Below are positions 1 to 8,859 of a stretch of 64,000 nt of DNA, in pieces. Positions within the stretch are counted from its first letter, which is position 1. Each line of letters opens with the position of its first letter. Under the pieces are notes generated by a model, which saw only the letters and a program-made list of their open reading frames with translations, was not told where the DNA came from and ran no database searches. Source of the DNA: Archaeoglobus sp. JdFR-27 (GTDB lineage Archaea; Halobacteriota; Archaeoglobi; Archaeoglobales; Archaeoglobaceae); the NCBI GenBank assembly GCA_002011235.1, contig MTMO01000008.1, forward strand, positions 1-64,000, read 5' to 3'. A program made the position numbers and the translations under genes.

Positions 1-282
1 CCTCGAAACCTTCTCCAGCTTCACATCTCCAGCAATGCCGAGCTTTTCCAGCAGAAGCTTAGCCTTTTTGATAGCTTCCTCATCCGAAGGCAGGTTCTCT
101 CCGAATCAAACCCAGATCGACGAGAGTTTTAAGATGAGAGGAAAGTGTTTGTTTCGCCTTTCCTAAAGTCTCTGAGATCTCAGAGAGACCTTTTCATTCT
201 TGGATTCATTCAACAACTCCGGTAATTTCAGCTTGGAGTCTGAATAAGATAGCGTTTTTAAAATATCAATTCTTTTCTCCAC
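1..282 (-). pseudogene. Decayed ArsR-type winged-helix regulator (cut by window edge)
   Basis: Read on the minus strand, three consecutive frames together give one ArsR-like protein. It begins at a GTG with VEKRIDILKTLSYSDSKLKL, continues in a second frame as LSEISETLGKAKQTLSSHLK (a typical recognition helix region) and VDLGLIRRE, and ends in a third frame with a charged helical segment containing AIKKAKLLLEKLGIAGDV. At least two indels separate the frames, one near 190 and one near 100, so no full protein can be made. The wing and helix pattern fits archaeal ArsR or HTH_20 regulators that control a neighbouring gene lying outside the window. A target cannot be named. The C-terminal end may run past the left edge. 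Confidence 0.7.
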
Positions 283-664
283 AGTTTATCTTTGATGCCT
301 TTTACTTAATTCTTTCGTAAATATTAATTGATGATACATTCATAATGTTTTTTACATTTGGTTTTTGTGTTTATGTGTTTATGCTGTTTTTATCTTGTGA
401 TCACTCAACACTCATTTTATGTGGCGAGTCGACTTTTCAGGTTCGAAAAAACCAAGATCAACTGTTAATATGTAGATGTTCAAATATTCAAAGAGAGTAT
501 ACAAATTACCCCAAAATCATGAGAAATTTGTGTAATTCTCAAACTAAAGGGTTTGAGGAGATCTCAGTAAATTTCACCAACTTCATCAATTTCATCAAAA
601 TATCTAAAAAAATCGGGCAAAGGTATTTATATACTTTTTATAATGCCCTATTGGGTGAATTAAA
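283..664. other. Intergenic stretch upstream of tbp
   Basis: About 380 bases without a convincing gene. An open frame of 107 codons from 345 has no recognisable domain, an odd composition for this genome and no ribosome binding site, so I treat it as chance. The right end carries the tbp promoter. I see no hairpin or repeat in the rest. Confidence 0.6.
624..633 (+). promoter_or_regulatory. TATA box of tbp
   Basis: TATTTATATA lies about 30 to 40 bases ahead of the tbp start. That leaves room for a transcription start near 655 and a short leader with GGTGA before the ATG. TBP would therefore be made from a promoter it binds itself, which is common in archaea. Confidence 0.65.
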
Positions 665-1216
665 ATGAGAGATTTTAAGATAAAAATTGAAAATGTTGTG
701 GCTTCTACTCAAATTGGTGAGAATATCGACTTAAATAAGATAGCCAGAGAGATTAAGGATGCTGAATACAAGCCAAAGCAGTTTCCTGGGCTTGTTTTGC
801 GAACTAAGGATCCAAAAGCTGCAGCCCTGATATTCAGAAGTGGTAAGGTTGTTTGCACAGGCTCGAAGAGCGTTGAGGATGCAAATCGAGCCGTTAGACA
901 GGTTGTCAAGATCATAAACAAGCTTGGAATCGATGTTATCCTCGAGCCTGAGGTTAAGGTTCAGAATATCGTCGCTTCAGCCGATTTAGGTGTTGATTTG
1001 AATTTGAACGCTATCGCAATAGGTCTCGGACTGGAAAATATCGAGTATGAACCTGAACAGTTTCCCGGGCTTGTTTACCGACTGAACAGACCCAGAGTTG
1101 TAGTCCTGATTTTTGGATCGGGGAAAATGGTTGTCACAGGTGGGAAAGGGCCTGAGGATGCAAGAGTTGCTGTAGAAAAAATTGCAGACGAGCTTTCCGC
1201 TTTAGGCCTGATGTAG
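665..1216 (+). CDS. tbp: TATA-box binding protein (TBP)
   Basis: General transcription factor that binds the TATA box and, with TFB, recruits the archaeal RNA polymerase. The 183 residues are two imperfect copies of the TBP saddle half: about 1-90 and 95-183. Each copy shows the conserved core, with FPGLVLR at about 40-46 and FPGLVYR at about 133-139, and a matching GSGK/RSGK-VV-TG strand (59-65 and 151-159). The length equals that of other archaeal TBPs. The ATG is preceded by GGTGA at a normal distance and by a TATA box. It stands alone, with no co-directional partner close downstream. Confidence 0.98.
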   Translation: MRDFKIKIENVVASTQIGENIDLNKIAREIKDAEYKPKQFPGLVLRTKDPKAAALIFRSGKVVCTGSKSVEDANRAVRQVVKIINKLGIDVILEPEVKVQNIVASADLGVDLNLNAIAIGLGLENIEYEPEQFPGLVYRLNRPRVVVLIFGSGKMVVTGGKGPEDARVAVEKIADELSALGLM

Positions 1217-1339
1217 ATTGGGTGACTTTTTACTTTTTTACTGTTTAACCAACTTTAAGTTTTACCTTGGTCTTTCTTTTAGGTCTTTTAAGTTTACTAA
1301 GTTTACGGATTTAGATATAGGTTGGTGATAACAGATTGG

Positions 1340-2800
1340 TCAGATTTTTTTGCACTTCTCGAATAGGTCCATATAATAACCAGGTCTTATCTCATATCTG
1401 CCCTCAAACTTGCAGCTTTTGAAGAGGGGAGCATTAATCTCTGAAGTAACATAGTAATCGAATTTTCCATAAAGTCTACTTGAAAATGCAACGTTAATGT
1501 GCCTTAAATACCAAGGCAAAGGCCAGTAGTCGTTGTGAGTTTCAAATATCAATCCGTGAATGCCTGACTTTTCCCTTTCAATTATTTTGTTAGCCAGTTC
1601 AACTGCAGATGGTTGAATTTGGATGTAAATAAGGCCTTCAGAAGCATCATTGTAGTTAACATATGTTATGTGAAGGGAAGCTGCCAGATACACCACAGCC
1701 AGAAGAACGAGTGCAGCTCTGAAGCTTCTGTTTTTCCAAGAAGTTATTATGTCTCTAAGCATCAAAGAAGAAAAGAGAGCCATAGGGGCGACAAGGTGTA
1801 CAAGAAGCCATGGAACCTTATGAGAAAGAACCTGATATGCGATGAGCGTCATGCCGAGCCAATAGGCGGAAAAGAGTTCAAGCTTTGTAACTTCTTTCCT
1901 TCTGAACCTTTGGTAAAAGAGGGGGATTGATGCGATTGAGAGGGCTACAGGAAGAAACTCATACCTCAGGAGCAAACCAGCGTAATACAAAGCTGGTTTA
2001 GCGTGGTCTTTGCTTGCATGCATCGTAAACCAGTGCTCAACCGCTCCTATAGTGGCTCTTCTTAGTCCATCGATGTCTGAGAATCCAGCCGTATACAGGG
2101 TTGAGAATAACGAAAAGAAGATGATGAAGGAGAGAACAATCATTCTGACCTTCTGGGCATTCCAATTAAGAAACTTGGCTCTTATGTAATTAAATCTCTC
2201 ATTGTAAAAACCATAAAAGAGGACAAACGAGACAAGAATTCCGACGTAGATGTACGAATTTTCTTTGGAACAGATCATAATGGCTAAGAAAAGAGAAGCA
2301 AGATAAGCATAGAGTTCCTTTCTTGATTCAGTACCCTTTGATTCAACATTCTTTGGTTCAACACCCTCACTCTCACAATATCTGAAGTAACAGTAGACTA
2401 CAACCAGAAATGATGCAAGAACCGTTATATCATTTCTCAAATATCGTGAATAGTAAAGAATCGAGGGTGAAAAAAGGAGAATGAATAGGAAAATGTAAAC
2501 ACCATCACCCAGCCATCTTTTATATTTTATTGCAAAATAAACCCCTGTAAAGCTGAAAAAAACGGGTAAAAACCTCGATGTTAGATCTAAATCTCCGAAA
2601 ATCCAGAATATCCCCGCAGTGAAGAAGTAGAGAAACGGACCATGAAAAGCCGGATCGTAAGTGTAGCGATGGTTTTCCAGCAAATCGTATGCCAGCCATG
2701 CATGAACACTTTCATCATGATCCATTGGCCTTGCATCCAAGAACGCCAATCTTGTGACCGCCGTTATGATGAGAACCAATATTATCACTTTTTTATCCAT
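1340..2800 (-). CDS. Agl23-like multi-spanning membrane protein (GT-C fold)
   Basis: Polytopic membrane protein with about ten hydrophobic segments. An acidic motif, DHDESVHAW, lies in the first outside loop after TM1, the position where GT-C glycosyltransferases such as PMT and ArnT keep their catalytic acid. The length and motif match the archaeal family annotated as flippase activity-associated protein Agl23 (TIGR03663 as I recall it). That family is linked to lipid-linked glycan transfer for N-glycosylation. I start it at the ATG of MDKKVII just before TM1. A longer frame begins 26 codons upstream at 2878 but adds a Ser/Asn-rich tail with no hydrophobic signal. It is divergent from taw1. 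The exact substrate is unknown. Confidence 0.8.
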   Translation of the reverse strand: MDKKVIILVLIITAVTRLAFLDARPMDHDESVHAWLAYDLLENHRYTYDPAFHGPFLYFFTAGIFWIFGDLDLTSRFLPVFFSFTGVYFAIKYKRWLGDGVYIFLFILLFSPSILYYSRYLRNDITVLASFLVVVYCYFRYCESEGVEPKNVESKGTESRKELYAYLASLFLAIMICSKENSYIYVGILVSFVLFYGFYNERFNYIRAKFLNWNAQKVRMIVLSFIIFFSLFSTLYTAGFSDIDGLRRATIGAVEHWFTMHASKDHAKPALYYAGLLLRYEFLPVALSIASIPLFYQRFRRKEVTKLELFSAYWLGMTLIAYQVLSHKVPWLLVHLVAPMALFSSLMLRDIITSWKNRSFRAALVLLAVVYLAASLHITYVNYNDASEGLIYIQIQPSAVELANKIIEREKSGIHGLIFETHNDYWPLPWYLRHINVAFSSRLYGKFDYYVTSEINAPLFKSCKFEGRYEIRPGYYMDLFEKCKKI

Positions 2801-2971
2801 TGATGAAGGAGATGGAGAGCTATTGAAAAAATTTTTGGAGGTTTTCCTGTGAAGGTTTTGATTCAATTTCCCATTCAATCTTCCGTGGAACTTAGCTTTT
2901 TAAAAATTTACCAATTTACAATTTAATATATGCCCAATAAGAATTAAGTACCCTCCAACAAATTTTATTTG

Positions 2972-3871
2972 ATGCGAACCAAACTCACAAAGACCTCCAA
3001 AACCCTCAGAGATCTCAAAGGATACCAGATAGTTGGTAACCATTCAGCTGTAAAAACGTGTTTGTGGCTCAAAAAATCATTGAAAGACGAGGGATTCTGC
3101 TATAAACAGAAGTTTTATGGTATCTCAAGCCATCGATGCCTGCAAATGACTCCAGCTTTAAAATGTAATCTCGGCTGTATTCATTGCTGGCGACCCCTTG
3201 GTTTGCTTCCCGAGATGAGAGAGTGGGATGAACCGAGTTTTATTGTTGAGGAGAGTATAAAAGCTCAGAGGAGACTTCTGAGTGGATTTTTTGGGACGAA
3301 AGGTGTTAACAGGGAGAAACTAAAGGAAGCTCAGGAGCCAAATCAGGTTGCCATAAGCCTGATCGGTGAGCCGACACTCTATCCAAGAATTGATGAACTT
3401 GTTGATGAATTCAACAGGCGAGATATGACAACCTTCTTGGTAACAAATGGAACTAATCCAAGAGCAGTTGAGAAAGCAGAACCGTATCAGCTGTATATCA
3501 GCCTAACAGCCTACAGTGAGGAGAGCCATAAGACCTTAAATATACCTAAGGGGAATTTGTGGGATAAGATAATTGAGTCCCTTAAAATTATGTCTGAAAA
3601 AGATGGCAGAACGGTTTTGAGGTTAACTCTCATCAAAGGGTTAAATATGAAGCCAGAGAAGTTTGCTCAGTTAATTGAGAAAGCATCTCCAGAATTTGTT
3701 GAGGCTAAAGCTTACATGCACCTCGGCCATTCAAGATATAGGCTTGACAGAGATGCCATGCCGAATCATGAAGAGATCAAGAAATTTGTAGAGGTGCTGG
3801 AAAAAATCTCAGATTACAGGATAACAGACGAGTCCCCGATAAGTAGAGTCGTGCTTCTGGAAAGGAGATGA
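2972..3871 (+). CDS. taw1: tRNA 4-demethylwyosine synthase Taw1 (radical SAM)
   Basis: Condenses N1-methylguanosine at position 37 of tRNA-Phe with pyruvate to give the tricyclic imG-14 base, the first dedicated step to wyosine. The radical SAM cluster cysteines are in CNLGCIHCW (about residues 65-73 from the ATG). Three further cysteines upstream (about 30, 43 and 56) have the even 13-residue spacing seen for the second Fe-S cluster of archaeal TYW1 (Cys26, 39 and 52 in the M. jannaschii enzyme). About 300 residues is the standard archaeal length, without the flavodoxin domain of eukaryotic TYW1. A TTG lies directly before the ATG I chose. Monocistronic. Confidence 0.95.
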   Translation: MRTKLTKTSKTLRDLKGYQIVGNHSAVKTCLWLKKSLKDEGFCYKQKFYGISSHRCLQMTPALKCNLGCIHCWRPLGLLPEMREWDEPSFIVEESIKAQRRLLSGFFGTKGVNREKLKEAQEPNQVAISLIGEPTLYPRIDELVDEFNRRDMTTFLVTNGTNPRAVEKAEPYQLYISLTAYSEESHKTLNIPKGNLWDKIIESLKIMSEKDGRTVLRLTLIKGLNMKPEKFAQLIEKASPEFVEAKAYMHLGHSRYRLDRDAMPNHEEIKKFVEVLEKISDYRITDESPISRVVLLERR

Positions 3872-3994
3872 GTTTGAGTCATATGTTTATAAAGGACCAT
3901 TACTTTTTTCTTAACTCTTTAACTCTCTTACTCCAATTTACAACTTCAATCCCTGAATCCCAAGAATTATATTGTCGAAGAAGAAATTTTTACT

Positions 3995-4600
3995 ATGAAA
4001 AATACTAGCTCTGAGTTTGAAAAACAACTTGAGATTATCAGGAAAAAGCTCGATGAGATCGACAATGCAAGAGAGGAGCTTTTAAGACTCTCCAGGGAGT
4101 TAAGACGAAAAGCAACCTTGGCGATATCAAACGTTCATGCCAGAAACATAGAGGGGGCAAAAAATTTGCTTGAAGAGGCAAAGAGAATACTTCAAAAAGT
4201 TGAAGCTTACAAGCAATCCGAGATCTATTACCCCATTACAAGGGATCCCATACAGGAACTTGTGGAGGCTGTCGTTTTTCTTGAGATAGTAAGTGAGAGT
4301 AGGCTTGAGATTCCACATTTTGCTGTTGAAATCCATCCTTCCCCCGTCTTAACTGGAATAGCAGATGTTGTCGGAGAACTGAGGCGATATATCCTTGATT
4401 TGTTAAGAAAGTCTGAGATCGAGGAGGCTGAGAGATTGATAAAAATTATGGAGAAGATATACTTCAGCTTAGTTTCCTTCAATTATCCAGACAAAATCGT
4501 CCCTGGATTAAGAGGCAAGATCGATATGATGAGGCTTTCCCTTGAAAGAACCAAATCCGATCTTATCTCAGCCATGATCATAACCAAATTCAAGCAATAG
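3995..4600 (+). CDS. Translin-family protein (COG2178 type)
   Basis: All-helical protein of 201 residues belonging to the archaeal translin-like family, predicted to bind single-stranded RNA or DNA. It shows the expected long N-terminal helices (FEKQLEIIRKKLDEIDNARE, residues 8-27), a central YYPITRDPIQELVEAVVFLE segment (78-97) and the DVVGELRRYILDLLRKSEIEEA helix region. The acidic residues that make up the catalytic site of the TRAX subunit are not obvious, so nuclease activity should not be assumed. It stands alone between taw1 and an acyl-CoA dehydrogenase. There is no clear ribosome binding site before the ATG, which suggests a leaderless mRNA. Confidence 0.85.
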   Translation: MKNTSSEFEKQLEIIRKKLDEIDNAREELLRLSRELRRKATLAISNVHARNIEGAKNLLEEAKRILQKVEAYKQSEIYYPITRDPIQELVEAVVFLEIVSESRLEIPHFAVEIHPSPVLTGIADVVGELRRYILDLLRKSEIEEAERLIKIMEKIYFSLVSFNYPDKIVPGLRGKIDMMRLSLERTKSDLISAMIITKFKQ

Positions 4601-4687
4601 TTTACAGGTTACTGAAATAATAAAATTGTAACCAAATACAAAATGTTAAAGCAAAATGTTAAGTAGACTATTTTATAATTAAAAATT

Positions 4688-5830
4688 ATGATTGAACTCG
4701 GTGAAGAGAGGTTAGACATAAAAAAGGCGGCAAAAGAATTTGCAGAAAATGAAATTCCAAAATATTCTAAAGAATGTGATGAAAAAGAGGAGTTTCCCTG
4801 GAAATTATGGAAAGATTCATGCAAGCAAGGTTTTGTTGGAGTTTTTATCGATGAAGCTTATGGCGGACAGGGATACGGCTATCTTGAAAATGCACTGATA
4901 TGGGAGGAGTTCCATAAGGTAGATCCGGGCTGTGCCTTCGCAGCCCTCGGAACGACAATTGGGGCTGAAACTTTGCTTGTTAATGGGAACGAGGAGCAGA
5001 AGGAAAATTTTCTGCCTCCGCTCGTTAAAGGGAAAGCTATAATGGCGATAATGATTACGGAACCCCAAGCTGGGAGTGATGTTGCAGGAATAAAAACTAA
5101 GGCTGAAAAGAGCGGGAATGACTGGGTAATAAACGGGACAAAGACGTTTTCCACCAACGGCTCGATCGCAGACTATGCAATTGTATTGTGCAGAACCGAG
5201 GAGTCTGGCGAGAGGCACAGAAGGTTCAGCACATTTATCGTTGATTTAAAAGAGGATGGAGTTAAAAGGAGAAAACTTAGTGGAAAGTTGGGGATGAGGG
5301 CTAGCGATACAGCAGAGATTAGCTTCGATAACGTCCATGTGCCTAAGGAGAATCTGATGGGGATCCAAGGCAGAGGTTTTTACCACATAATGGACTTTTT
5401 CAATAGAAGTAGAACTTGGGTTGCTGCCCAGGCTGTAGGAGCAACGCAGGGAGCTTTGGATTTTGCCATCAATTACTCGCGGGAAAGGGTGGCTTTTGGT
5501 AATAAAATCGCATCCTTCCAAGCAATCCAATTCAAGATTGCTGAGATGGCAACCAAGCTGGAGGCAGCAAGATGTCTAACATATAAGGCTTCTTACATGC
5601 TGGATAGAGGGAAGATAGACCCTGTTTTTTCCGCGATGGCCAAATGGTATTCAGCAAAAGTTGCTGTTGAGGTCGTGGATGAGGCTTTGCAGATCCATGG
5701 AGGTATCGGTTATTTTAGCGATCATCCGATTTCAAGGTTTTACAGAGATGTTAAGGCGATCGAAATATATGAGGGAACGAAGGAGATAGAGAAATGGTTG
5801 ATAGGGAGGAAGATTCTTGGTGTGAGATGA
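4688..5830 (+). CDS. Acyl-CoA dehydrogenase
   Basis: FAD enzyme that oxidises an acyl-CoA to the 2,3-enoyl-CoA and passes electrons to electron transfer flavoprotein. The 380 residues show the N-terminal helical domain, the middle beta domain (ITEPQAGSDVAGIKT, about 126-140) and the C-terminal helical domain. The latter has the FAD/CoA signature QIHGGIGYFSDHPISRFYRD and the catalytic glutamate in IEIYEGTKEIEKW near the C-terminus. Position of the glutamate fits short- and branched-chain dehydrogenases. Archaeoglobales encode many paralogues for fatty acid and amino acid degradation, and the chain-length preference cannot be read here. No ETF or thiolase gene is adjacent. Confidence 0.93.
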   Translation: MIELGEERLDIKKAAKEFAENEIPKYSKECDEKEEFPWKLWKDSCKQGFVGVFIDEAYGGQGYGYLENALIWEEFHKVDPGCAFAALGTTIGAETLLVNGNEEQKENFLPPLVKGKAIMAIMITEPQAGSDVAGIKTKAEKSGNDWVINGTKTFSTNGSIADYAIVLCRTEESGERHRRFSTFIVDLKEDGVKRRKLSGKLGMRASDTAEISFDNVHVPKENLMGIQGRGFYHIMDFFNRSRTWVAAQAVGATQGALDFAINYSRERVAFGNKIASFQAIQFKIAEMATKLEAARCLTYKASYMLDRGKIDPVFSAMAKWYSAKVAVEVVDEALQIHGGIGYFSDHPISRFYRDVKAIEIYEGTKEIEKWLIGRKILGVR

Positions 5831-5960
5831 CGGTGTAGGATGATATACTGGGTTTAGTTTGGAGGTTGTAGAGTTTTAGTTTGGATATGGTTGTAGAATT
5901 ATAAATCTGAGAAAATTCTGCGAACTATTGTTTAATCAATTTCCAGATCCGAAACAAAAA

Positions 5961-6033
5961 CGCTCCCGCCGGGAATTGAACCCGGGTCTGAGGTTCCGGA
6001 GACCCCAAGGATGTCCCACTACCCCACGGGAGC
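5961..6033 (-). tRNA. tRNA, most likely Arg with anticodon CCG
   Basis: On the minus strand the segment folds as a full cloverleaf. The 7 bp acceptor stem is GCTCCCG with CGGGAGC, and the T arm is CCGGG-TTCAATT-CCCGG. The D arm begins TGGGGTAGTGG. The anticodon stem is GGGGT/ACCTC around the loop CTCCGGA, where T33 is followed by CCG. The 3' base after the acceptor stem is G, and a run of T follows on the same strand as a likely terminator. CCA is not encoded. No intron is needed. Amino acid identity rests on my hand folding; the D stem has a G-T pair and one mismatch, so a scan with tRNAscan-SE could shift it. Confidence 0.85.
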
Positions 6034-6132
6034 CTTAATTATTTACTTCTTACTTAATTTACTTAATTTTGTTTATTATTGCTTTTTGCCCTTTGTTTTT
6101 ACCAGGTTTAGGTCTTACCCGACTTTACTTTT

Positions 6133-7131
6133 TTATTTTTCTTTGCCTTCTTCCCTAATTTCCCCCAACTTTAGCTCCCCTATCTTCCTTATTTCGGATC
6201 TCAAAGCGATTAACTCCCTTCTGATTTCTGAATTACCTCTAAAAACGAAGTCACTTATAACTCCAAAAATTATGATCTGCATCCCTGTGATGATAAGCAA
6301 AGCAGTTAAGATTGCAAGCAGTTGGTGAGTTATGTGTTTAAACCACTCATAAACCGTATATACTCCTGTAAAGAATCCCAGCAGGATCAGAAACGCTCCA
6401 AAAAAGTAGAGATATCTTCCAGGACTGTATCTTGCAAGTAAATTGTAGATCGTAGAAGCTATTCTCACTCCATCTCTAATCGGGCTAAGCTTTGTAACTC
6501 CTCCTCTCTTCCTATAGCTCACTGGCACTTCCATAATCCTGAATCCCTTCGCGATCGTCTCAACTGTCAGCTCAGTCTCAACCTCGAAACCCTTCTTCCT
6601 CAAATCAACGCCCTTATAGAGATCCTTTGTCAAAGCTCTGTAGCCCGACAAGATATCGTAAAGTTCAACCCCATAAGTCACTCTGAAGACGAAATTTAGA
6701 AGTTTGTTTCCAAGAAGGTTCAGCTTTGTAAATGCTCCCTTCTCATAACCCGAGAACCTATTTCCAACAACATGATCTGCTATTCCTTTTGCGATTGGCT
6801 CCAGAAGTTTCACAGCGTCCTTCGCAGAATAAGTTCCATCTCCATCCACAAGAATTACAATATCATCATCAACAATCTCAAACGCTTCAGCCACAGCCTG
6901 ACCCTTTCCCTTACCCGTCTGGATTTCAACTCTTGCTCCTTTCGATCTCGCTATCTCCACAGTTCTATCAGTACTCCCACCATCAATCACGAAAATCTTT
7001 TCAAATCCCTCTTGCCTGAACTCGTCAATTGTGCCCCCTATGTTTCTTTCCTCATTTAAAGTTGGTATGACAACACATACCTTGTTTTTTACTTCTTTAA
7101 AGTCCTCCAGCATTCTATGCATCCCGTGCAT
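6133..7131 (-). CDS. Family 2 glycosyltransferase, AglJ/dolichyl-phosphate type
   Basis: Transfers a sugar from a nucleotide sugar to a polyprenyl phosphate at the inner face of the membrane, an early step in archaeal N-glycan assembly. The GT-A domain occupies about residues 17-235, with CVVIPTLNEERNIG, the nucleotide-binding DGGSTDRT and the metal-binding ILVDGDGTY, and the later SGYRAL and RKKGFEVETE motifs of the DPM1/AglJ group. Two hydrophobic segments follow (about 243-265 and 270-292) and then a charged tail. Several ATG codons near the start (7131, 7122, 7113) leave the N-terminus uncertain. It follows gfcR by 22 bases and is probably cotranscribed. A fit to the AglJ family (TIGR04182) is likely but not proven. 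Confidence 0.87.
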   Translation of the reverse strand: MHGMHRMLEDFKEVKNKVCVVIPTLNEERNIGGTIDEFRQEGFEKIFVIDGGSTDRTVEIARSKGARVEIQTGKGKGQAVAEAFEIVDDDIVILVDGDGTYSAKDAVKLLEPIAKGIADHVVGNRFSGYEKGAFTKLNLLGNKLLNFVFRVTYGVELYDILSGYRALTKDLYKGVDLRKKGFEVETELTVETIAKGFRIMEVPVSYRKRGGVTKLSPIRDGVRIASTIYNLLARYSPGRYLYFFGAFLILLGFFTGVYTVYEWFKHITHQLLAILTALLIITGMQIIIFGVISDFVFRGNSEIRRELIALRSEIRKIGELKLGEIREEGKEK

Positions 7132-7153
7132 CCTTTGCCTCGCAAGCTTACAA

Positions 7154-7753
7154 TTATATTCTAACTATCCGGAAAAGGCTCAAAACAGGGGTCCCGTCAA
7201 CCTCTTCAAGACCTTTCTTGTCTATTATGACTGAAGCACAAAGCAACTTACCTTCTCTCCTCTTTACATATTCGGAAACCTCTCTTATGGTTGATCCCGT
7301 TGAAATTATGTCATCTACAGCCACACATTTCTTTCCCTCGACTTTAGCAAAGTTTTCACTCATAGCTCCAACAACCTGCTGTTTATCCTTTTCCCACTTC
7401 AGCTTCCTGGGATAATATATGCCAAGCTCGGAGTCAAGTTCTTCAGCCACCATTGTGGCAACTGGAATACCACTCGTTGCAATTCCAATAACAACATCTG
7501 GAGTTTCGTCTATTTCTTCAATAATCATGTCTGCAAGGGACTTTGCAACATTTCTGACCCTGTAGGGAGAGCTTGAAAGGGTCTTCAACTCAATATAAAT
7601 ATCTGAGGGAGGAGTAATATCTCCTCTTGCTTTAGTAAGCAGCCAAAGTGCGGTCTCTCTGGAAACATTCAACTCATCCGCAATTTCCCCTGTTGTAAGC
7701 CCCCTTTCCTTCATTTTCTTGGCTTTTTCAATAAGGCCTTCAATCCGGCTCAT
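7154..7753 (-). CDS. gfcR: GfcR-type PRTase-fold transcriptional regulator
   Basis: Orotate phosphoribosyltransferase-like protein with an N-terminal helix-turn-helix (LTTGEIADELNVSRETALWL, about 19-38) fused to a PRTase domain. The phosphoribosyl-binding loop is KCVAVDDIISTGST (about 140-153). In haloarchaea the homologue GfcR/PyrE2-like acts as a DNA-binding activator of sugar-metabolism genes, and the family (COG0856) is usually misannotated as PyrE. The HTH and the 199-residue length place this gene there rather than with true PyrE. A clear GGAGG lies just before the ATG. It is first in a two-gene unit with the glycosyltransferase. Confidence 0.88.
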   Translation of the reverse strand: MSRIEGLIEKAKKMKERGLTTGEIADELNVSRETALWLLTKARGDITPPSDIYIELKTLSSSPYRVRNVAKSLADMIIEEIDETPDVVIGIATSGIPVATMVAEELDSELGIYYPRKLKWEKDKQQVVGAMSENFAKVEGKKCVAVDDIISTGSTIREVSEYVKRREGKLLCASVIIDKKGLEEVDGTPVLSLFRIVRI

Positions 7754-7830
7754 TCACAAACCTCCTCAGTTGTAACCTTCATAACTCAAATAAATTTTAG
7801 ATTGTCCAATAATTTATTTTTTCATAGTTA

Positions 7831-8310
7831 TTAAATTTTATCTCTCACCCTGACTAGATAGACTTCGCTTCCGCAAACGGGGCAGATCTTGCCCTCATCC
7901 ACCCTCCTCTTACAACCCTTGCAAATTCTCACCCATTTAAATTTCTCCGATATTCCTTTCTGTACAACAGAATCGGTCTTTATTCCTAAGGATCTTGCCA
8001 TGTTCTGAATTGAGTAATCATCCGTTACTATGATTGGTTCATTCCCTTCTTTTTTAATTTTAAAAGCAAGAGCAAGTAAATCTATATCCGTCTCAGATAA
8101 TTTGTAAATGTCCCCTGTTTTTCTCGCTACCTTTTTCACTTCTTCAATGTCACTACTATCCGGATCTTTGACCTCCAAATCAATAAGAGAAAGATAACTG
8201 ACCGATTCTCTATCCTTAATCTCTTTTAAAACCCTTGAAACCGTCAGCATAGACGGATACAACCCCTTTTTCAAAAATATCGCACTTGAATCCAAGATGT
8301 ACACTTGCAC
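7831..8310 (-). CDS. nob1: Nob1 ribosome-maturation endonuclease
   Basis: PIN-domain nuclease that trims the 3' end of 16S rRNA. Residues 1-115 form the PIN domain, starting with YILDSSAIF (first catalytic Asp) and including ETDIDLLALA and PIIVTDDYSIQNMA (further acidic residues). The C-terminus is a zinc ribbon, CKGCKRR followed by CPVCGSE about 15 residues on. PIN plus zinc ribbon at about 160 residues is the archaeal Nob1 layout and distinguishes it from VapC toxins. Start is a GTG; a second GTG lies two codons further on. It diverges from the DUF123 gene. Confidence 0.93.
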   Translation of the reverse strand: MQVYILDSSAIFLKKGLYPSMLTVSRVLKEIKDRESVSYLSLIDLEVKDPDSSDIEEVKKVARKTGDIYKLSETDIDLLALAFKIKKEGNEPIIVTDDYSIQNMARSLGIKTDSVVQKGISEKFKWVRICKGCKRRVDEGKICPVCGSEVYLVRVRDKI

Positions 8311-8369
8311 GTGGGAATTTCTCTGTAAAACTTAAAATAGTTTATGAAGTTCGTTAATGTGGTGATAAG

Positions 8370-8804
8370 ATTAAGGGCGCATACTTTCTTCTTCTTAAAA
8401 ATGATAGAGGTCAACGGATCAGGGTTGGAAAAAGGGAACTCTACTTCACCAAGGGATATTACATATACTGCGGAAGTGCAATGAGCAATCTCGAGAAGAG
8501 GATTTCAAGGCATTTTTCAAGCGAAAAGAAATTAAGATGGCATATCGACTACATTTCAGTCAAAATGCAACCATCAGCGGCTTTTGCCATAAGTTCAGAT
8601 AGCAAGCTCGAGTGTATGCTCTCGGATCTACTTGAGAACTTATTCAAGGGTTTTGATGAAATCGGGGCTTCAGACTGTAAATGCAAAACCCATCTTTTTT
8701 ATTCTTCTTCCGATCCATCCAACCAACTGGAAAATTTGTTAAAAGAGAGAGGGTTTGAGTTTCAAAAAATTTTCATAAAATCAAAAAATCAAAAAATCAT
8801 CTAA
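8370..8804 (+). CDS. DUF123/GIY-YIG-like protein with probable ATT start
   Basis: Small protein of about 144 residues of the DUF123 family, related to GIY-YIG nuclease domains and found fused to endonuclease III in some archaea. The reading frame runs AYFLLLKNDRGQRIRVGKRE, then FTKGYYIYCGSAMSNLEKRI and LRWHIDYIS, which is the complete family core. The first ATG in frame (8481) would remove the first third of that core. Upstream the frame stays open to a TAA with no ATG, GTG or TTG. An ATT sits exactly where a start is expected, after GGTGATAAG, the same leader used by neighbouring genes with ATG. I therefore place the start at the ATT. Confidence 0.72.
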   Translation: MKGAYFLLLKNDRGQRIRVGKRELYFTKGYYIYCGSAMSNLEKRISRHFSSEKKLRWHIDYISVKMQPSAAFAISSDSKLECMLSDLLENLFKGFDEIGASDCKCKTHLFYSSSDPSNQLENLLKERGFEFQKIFIKSKNQKII

Positions 8805-8859
8805 GCTAAGAAAAAAGGTTATTTAATTTGAGGTATAATCGTTTTCAGGAGGTGCTAAG

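Noticed and set aside
345-668. 107-codon plus-strand frame before tbp
   Set aside because: No domain, no ribosome binding site, composition like intergenic DNA, and it overlaps the tbp promoter and start.
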